From Rhineura floridana (lineage: Eukaryota > Chordata > Lepidosauria > Squamata > Rhineuridae), in NCBI RefSeq assembly GCF_030035675.1, contig NC_084485.1, positions 100,212,838-100,276,837 on the forward strand: DNA of 64,000 nucleotides, written 5' to 3'. This document shows positions 58,680-64,000 of the stretch, piece by piece. The notes beneath the pieces were generated by a model. That model did no database searches, was not told the origin of the DNA, and was given only the letters and a program-made list of their open reading frames with translations. Position 1 is the first letter of the stretch. Each line of letters starts with the position of its first letter. The position numbers and the translations under genes are program-made.

Positions 58680-58973
58680 CTAAAGAAAAAACAGAAACAC
58701 TTCAGGGATTTTCCTTTTCATTATGGTTACAAGCAAATTTAATTTAGACTCCTAAATAAGGAAAAGGAGAAGTTTGGATGGTTTTTTAGTTGCCATATGC
58801 AGAGTACAAAGTTCCCATAGTCTGCAAAAATATAATGTGCGATTCCTTGTAGCTAGGCAGGGATGCTGATAGAGTTTGGTCTGCGAAGGGCAGCCAAGCC
58901 ATCAACCAGCAATTTGTGATACACCTCTTTGTCTGTACTGCACTAACCCTATGGGTCAGTTTGGCACATATAT

Positions 58974-59180
58974 TAGGTGGTATCCAACTAACGCATGCCA
59001 TCACCACAAGAATGTCCACATGGGCAACGGGGCTTTCTCCCACTTTCCTTCCCCTGTGTGTGCCCTCTTCAAATTTGCTCTAGAGGGTTAGGGAAACTGC
59101 TAGAACAGATTTAGGGGGTGAGTCATGTGATGGTGGAAAGTCTTGTTGTACAAGCAGAAATCATTGTGCTGAAGGGAGAG
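58974..59180. mobile_element. MITE, GTATCCAA family, copy 2
   Basis: GGTATCCAACTAACGCATGCC at the left, GGGCTTTCTCCCAC, then GCTCTAGAGGGTTAGGGAAAC, AGAACAGATTTAGGGGGTG and AAGTCTTGTTGTACAAGC at the right. Same order as copies at 40248 and 62595. Confidence 0.6.
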
Positions 59181-59484
59181 CCTGACTTAGCAATACTTTG
59201 GATACAAACCACTGACTTTTACCACTGGCCCCTCCACATGATGCGTGAGACAGAAATTCCACCCAAGCAGGTGTTCATGCAAAGGGCTGCCATCCACTCT
59301 AAAGGTTCTCTACATGGCAGGAGAGAGGGGTGAATAGCTATTCCCTCACCAAACATAGAGCATTTCTGGATGAATGTTTGAACTGGGGCTATGGGTCTCT
59401 TCTTCAGTACAAGGTAGGTGAGCATGTTGAGCATATTCTTCCTTTTTACCTTTCCCTTGGTTTTTACTTTTCCCTGTTGTCGTT

Positions 59485-59743
59485 TCTGTTGTGGAACCTC
59501 TTATGTGGAATCACCTTCCCACCAAACTGAGACAAGTGCCTTTGCTGGTAACATTGTGGTGCTTCCGTAAAACTTACTCAGCTCCCTGCTGGTGCTGAGT
59601 TCCAATATCTGATTTATTTTGATCCTACCTGTTTTCAGATATGTTTATTTTATTATATTGTGTTTTATATTTTAATTTTGTATACCATATCAAGACTCTT
59701 GGGGGAGCAGTATAACAATTTCTACAAAGCAAATAAATAAATG
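59485..59743 (+). mobile_element. L2-like LINE 3' end
   Basis: GGAATCACCTTCCCACCAAAC reads as the WN(H/S)LP(T/P)KL box near the end of the LINE polymerase, followed by an AT-rich end, GTATACCATATCAAGACTC and an AAATA-type tail. The SINE at 59744 inserted in the tail. Confidence 0.6.
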
Positions 59744-60120
59744 GAAATTGACTGCCTTCAAGTCGATCCTGACTTATGGTGACCCTATGAATAGGGTTTT
59801 CATAGTAAATGGTATTCAGAGGGGGTTTATGATTGCTTCCCTCTGAGGCTAGTCCTCCCCAGCTGGCTAGGGCCTACTCAGCTTGCCACAGCTGCACAAG
59901 CCAGCCCCCTCCCTCTCCACAACTGCCAGCTAGGGGGCAACTGGGCTGCTTGGGACTATGCAGGTTGCCCATGGCTACATAGGTGGCAGGGCATGTAACC
60001 CCTGAGCCACTCACAGTGGGGGTGATCTTTAGCTGGCCTTTTACACCCAGGAGACACGAGCGGGGATTTGAACTCACAGACTCTGGACTCCCAGCCAGGC
60101 TCTCCTCCCCACTGTGCTAT
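59744..60120 (-). mobile_element. Sauria-type SINE, long variant, antisense
   Basis: Left end is the BovB-like tail (GACTGCCTTCAAGTCGATCC, GGTGACCCTATGAATAGGG). The right end, on the - strand, is a tRNA-like head ACAGCTGGTATAGCACAGTG with GAGTTCAAATCCCC as the B box. The middle (59870-60050) is longer and unlike the copy at 31574-31800, so this may be a different subfamily or a composite. AAATAAATAAAT-type sequence lies on both sides. Confidence 0.7.
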
Positions 60121-60295
60121 ACCAGCTGTATAAATAAATAAAATTTCACTAATAATAATGACAATAATAGCAAGTATGATCACCAGCATCAAAATCTGAC
60201 AACTGAAGCAAAAACTCCTCACAGGCTACCAAATTTTAAAAAGCACCTTTGTAACATACAAAAAACACATGTTGATAATTAATTAGCTGAAACTA

Positions 60296-60628
<333 letters not shown>

Positions 60629-60929
60629 CTAGTAAGAATACACTATATAATATTAACCAATCAACCAGCAACCATGCATAGGTGTCACTCATTCTTGGCA
60701 CTGCTCCCGCAGCAGAATTTGTATCTTTATGAGTGAGCATTAAGGAGGATCGTGATATTTAGGGATGAAGAGACAAAATTAGGACCACACAAGTGGAGGG
60801 CACAAGCTTGCGTCCATTTTGTCCTCCACACTCTTATCTCTCAGATCTTTATCTTGTCTATAACAGCTAGTTGGCAAAATTTGGCAGCAAGGACAGGGCA
60901 TGTTTCAGGACCAGTCACCACTCTCTGTT

Positions 60930-61700
60930 ACATAAGAACATAAGAAGAGCCTGCTGGATCAGGCCAGTGGCCCATCTAGTCCAGCATCCTGTTCTCACAG
61001 TGGCCAACCAGGTGCCTGGGGGAAGCCCGCAAACAGGACCCGAGTGCAAGAACACTCTCCCCTCCTGAGGCTTCCGGCAACTGGTTTTCAGAAGCATGCT
61101 GCCTCTGATTAGGGTGGCACAGCACAGCCATCATGGCTAGTAGCCATTGATAGCCCTGTCCTCCATGAATTTGTCTAATCTTCTTTTAAAGCCATCCAAG
61201 CTAGTGGCCATTACTGCATCTCGTGGGAGCAAATTCCATAGTTTAACTATGCGCTGAGTAAAGAAGTACTTCCTTTTGTCTGTCCTGAATCTTCCAACAT
61301 TCAGCTTCTTTGAATGTCCATGAGTTCTAGTATTATGAGAGAGGGAGAAAAACTTTTCTCTATCCACTTTCTCAATGCCATGCATAATTTTATACACTTC
61401 TATCATGTCTCCTCTGACCCGCCTTTTCTCTAAACTAAAAAGCCCCAAATGCTGAAACCTTTCCTCGTAAGGGAGTCTCTCCATCCCCTTGATCATTCTG
61501 GTTGACCTCTTCTGAACCTTTTCCAACTCTATAATATTCTTTTTGAGATGAGACGACCAGAACTGTACACAGTATTCCAAATGCGGCCGCACCATAGATT
61601 TATACAACGGCATTATGATATCGGCTGTTTTATTTTCAATACCTTTCCTAATTATCCCTAGCATGGAAGATACCAGCAAGACTTGTTGATACCAGCAAGG
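60930..61700 (-). mobile_element. CR1-like LINE 3' end, antisense, frame still open
   Basis: On the - strand, about 180 codons (61690-61137) stay open: MPLYKSMVRPHLEYCVQFWS, VQKRSTRMIKGMERLPYEER, LGLFSLEKRRVRGDMIEVYK, RTHGHSKKLNVGRFRTDKRK and FTQRIVKLWNLLPRDAVMA, the C terminus of a CR1-like polymerase, ending in AINGY and a stop. The 3' untranslated end (61136-60930) matches 35566-35735. The open frame suggests a younger copy. 5'-truncated. Confidence 0.9.
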
Positions 61701-62594
61701 GAGTATCTTGGCCTTCTTTGCCTCAGGATAAGGAGCTCTTGGACATGCAAAATCCAAAATTACCTCCCATTCTAATACAATCAAGACAACATCTCACCAC
61801 TTATTCATTAATTATTGAGAACCCTAACCTCTTGTATGAACAAGACATACTTATTCAGAGTCAAGTACTCTTTTATTCAGAAAAATAGTCACCTTCCTCC
61901 ATTTTACACCTGAACCCAATATTCTTCATTCTTTCATTTGACTCTTGCCATGTACTTGTGTGCACTAGTGCTGTGCTGAAAATTTCTTCTGAATTTTTTT
62001 TATTGTTCTTCAGTTAATGAGAAAAGAAACTGCACTGGAATATTAACAAAGGGGGGAGGAACAATTCTGAGAAATTCACACAGGTGAGTGCAGGATTTCT
62101 GTTGAGCTTACTTTACCTTCAAGATGGCCAAGGGGTGTTTGTGCAGGTCTTTCCTTTCATTCTACAAATCATCTCCTCGGTGGTCTGCACTCTGCACCTT
62201 TCCTGGGTTGCAGAGTAAAAACCCCATGATGTCCTCTACTAGGCTTTCCTTCAAGCATAAGGAAGAAGGAATGCTGGACACTGTGCTAGCCTGAGAACTG
62301 CTCATTGCTGTTTATTAAAGTGTTTTCTTTTTACTTTTAATTAAATCAGTGCATGAAGTTTTGTTTTGTTTTAAGATAAAAGGAAGGACTTCTGTAAAAA
62401 ACAAAATCAGTGACCACACTGACCTCAGGCGCTTGGTAGCCAGTCTCCCTGGCGTCCCATGTTTCAATTCAAAATCAGAGGAAGATGTCCTGAGGCAACT
62501 TCTCCCCTGACGATTTTTCAGACTGCAAAGTACAGGCAGCCAAGAGGCTGCAGAGTGCTAAACATTTAATGGAAAGGAAAACACAGGGCACTAT

Positions 62595-62768
62595 TCTAAT
62601 GTGTCCTGTCAGTGCTAGTGCAACACGACTTTCCACCTCTCCTTCCCTGCACACAGCCCACCCCAAATCTGGTCTGGAGGGTTTGGGGAACCCCTAGAAC
62701 AGATTAAGGGGGGCGCATGGGAGAAGGAGAGGGGGAAGTCCCATTGCACTAGTGGTAATTGGATACCA
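62595..62768. mobile_element. MITE, GTATCCAA family, copy 3
   Basis: Palindromic: CTAGTGCAACACGACTTTCC at the left against GGAAGTCCCATTGCACTAG at the right, then TAATTGGATACC. The middle has GGTTTGGGGAACCCCTAGAAC and AGATTAAGGGGGG. Confidence 0.65.
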
Positions 62769-62789
62769 CACACACACATACACACACAC
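62767..62789. repeat. (CA)n microsatellite
   Basis: About eleven CA units with one TA interruption, next to a MITE end. Confidence 0.9.
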
Positions 62790-63360
62790 GGCCACCTTGC
62801 AACAATAAGGGAAACTCAACCCTTCATGCACCAAAATACTAAAAAAGTATTCTGCCTGAGGAAGAAGCAGACAAATAGAAACCCTTTTTAACAGGTGAAG
62901 AAGACTTTTAAAAAACTTGAGGACAGGCTATTCCTGATTCTTTGGGGGTTACTGAGAGAGAAATGATATCCATCTAAAATTTTCTCTATTACACTTCCAT
63001 GATGCAGAGCCAGTTACAATGCTATAGAAATCAGTAAACAACCTTTGCCCCATTCTCCCTGGAGAAAATAATTTATGAAGTGATACAATACTAGATTAAG
63101 CTCTCAACCAGGATTGTCTGTTTTCATCAGACTCTCAAAGGGGTCCGTGAGCCAAAAAAGGTGAAGAACCACTGATTTAGATTGACTGAAGGTTGTAAAT
63201 AACAAGGTGAGGGAGATTCTGGGTAGAGATGGCTCTGATATAGCATCGCCATATCCACTTAATTTTTCTGTGGAAGAATGGTGTGTAGTCATGTGCAAGT
63301 CAGGAATGAAGGCACTTCTCATACCAGATACAGGAATGTTCAACCTGATACTTATTGTTA

Positions 63361-64000
<640 letters not shown>

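Overview
This is a nuclear window from a vertebrate, almost certainly a squamate reptile (lizard or snake lineage). Two protein-coding genes can be read exon by exon with canonical splice sites: USP1 on the + strand (coding exons 21861-37280, 775 codons plus stop) and the 3' end of DOCK7 on the - strand (six coding exons, 63459 down to 39685, the last 262 residues). They lie tail to tail, with stop codons about 2.4 kb apart, the arrangement I recall from the human 1p31 locus. The squamate call rests on the repeats: BovB (RTE) LINEs, a tRNA-derived SINE with a BovB-like tail (Sauria-SINE type), CR1 and L2-like LINE ends, hAT MITEs and DIRS elements.

Layout. 1-20.1 kb is intergenic and made of transposon remains: a BovB LINE, L2-like ends, a pogo/Tigger-like MITE, an RTE-like LINE whose 5' part is inverted, a decayed tandem array, and a 657-bp insertion with two inverted hammerhead-ribozyme-like motifs. 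A CpG-rich promoter region (20.15-21.45 kb) precedes USP1. USP1 introns carry a BovB 3' end, a 5S-rRNA-like SINE fragment, a 440-bp foldback hAT MITE, a solo LTR, a Sauria-type SINE with a 12-bp target duplication, CR1 and L2-like pieces. Between the two genes lies a 150-bp near-identical copy of the USP1 intron 7/exon 8 junction.

The DOCK7 intron between 42558 and 58536 is swollen by nested elements, all on the DOCK7 sense strand: an old DIRS copy (44361-58007) holds a younger DIRS copy (44904-50724) and a 2-kb ORF1-only, L1-like retroposon (53060-55051, 17-bp target duplications). Subtracting both insertions leaves about 5.82 kb, the length of the younger DIRS copy, which supports this reading.

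USP1 is the deubiquitinase of PCNA and FANCD2; its catalytic Cys, His and Asp boxes, zinc-binding CxxC pairs and Gly-Gly self-cleavage site are all present. DOCK7 is a Rac/Cdc42 guanine-nucleotide exchange factor; the exons here make the C-terminal part of its DHR-2 catalytic domain. No wholly new gene system was found. The best leads are the paired hammerhead motifs, the USP1 fragment joined to a LINE-like tail, and the nested DIRS stack.
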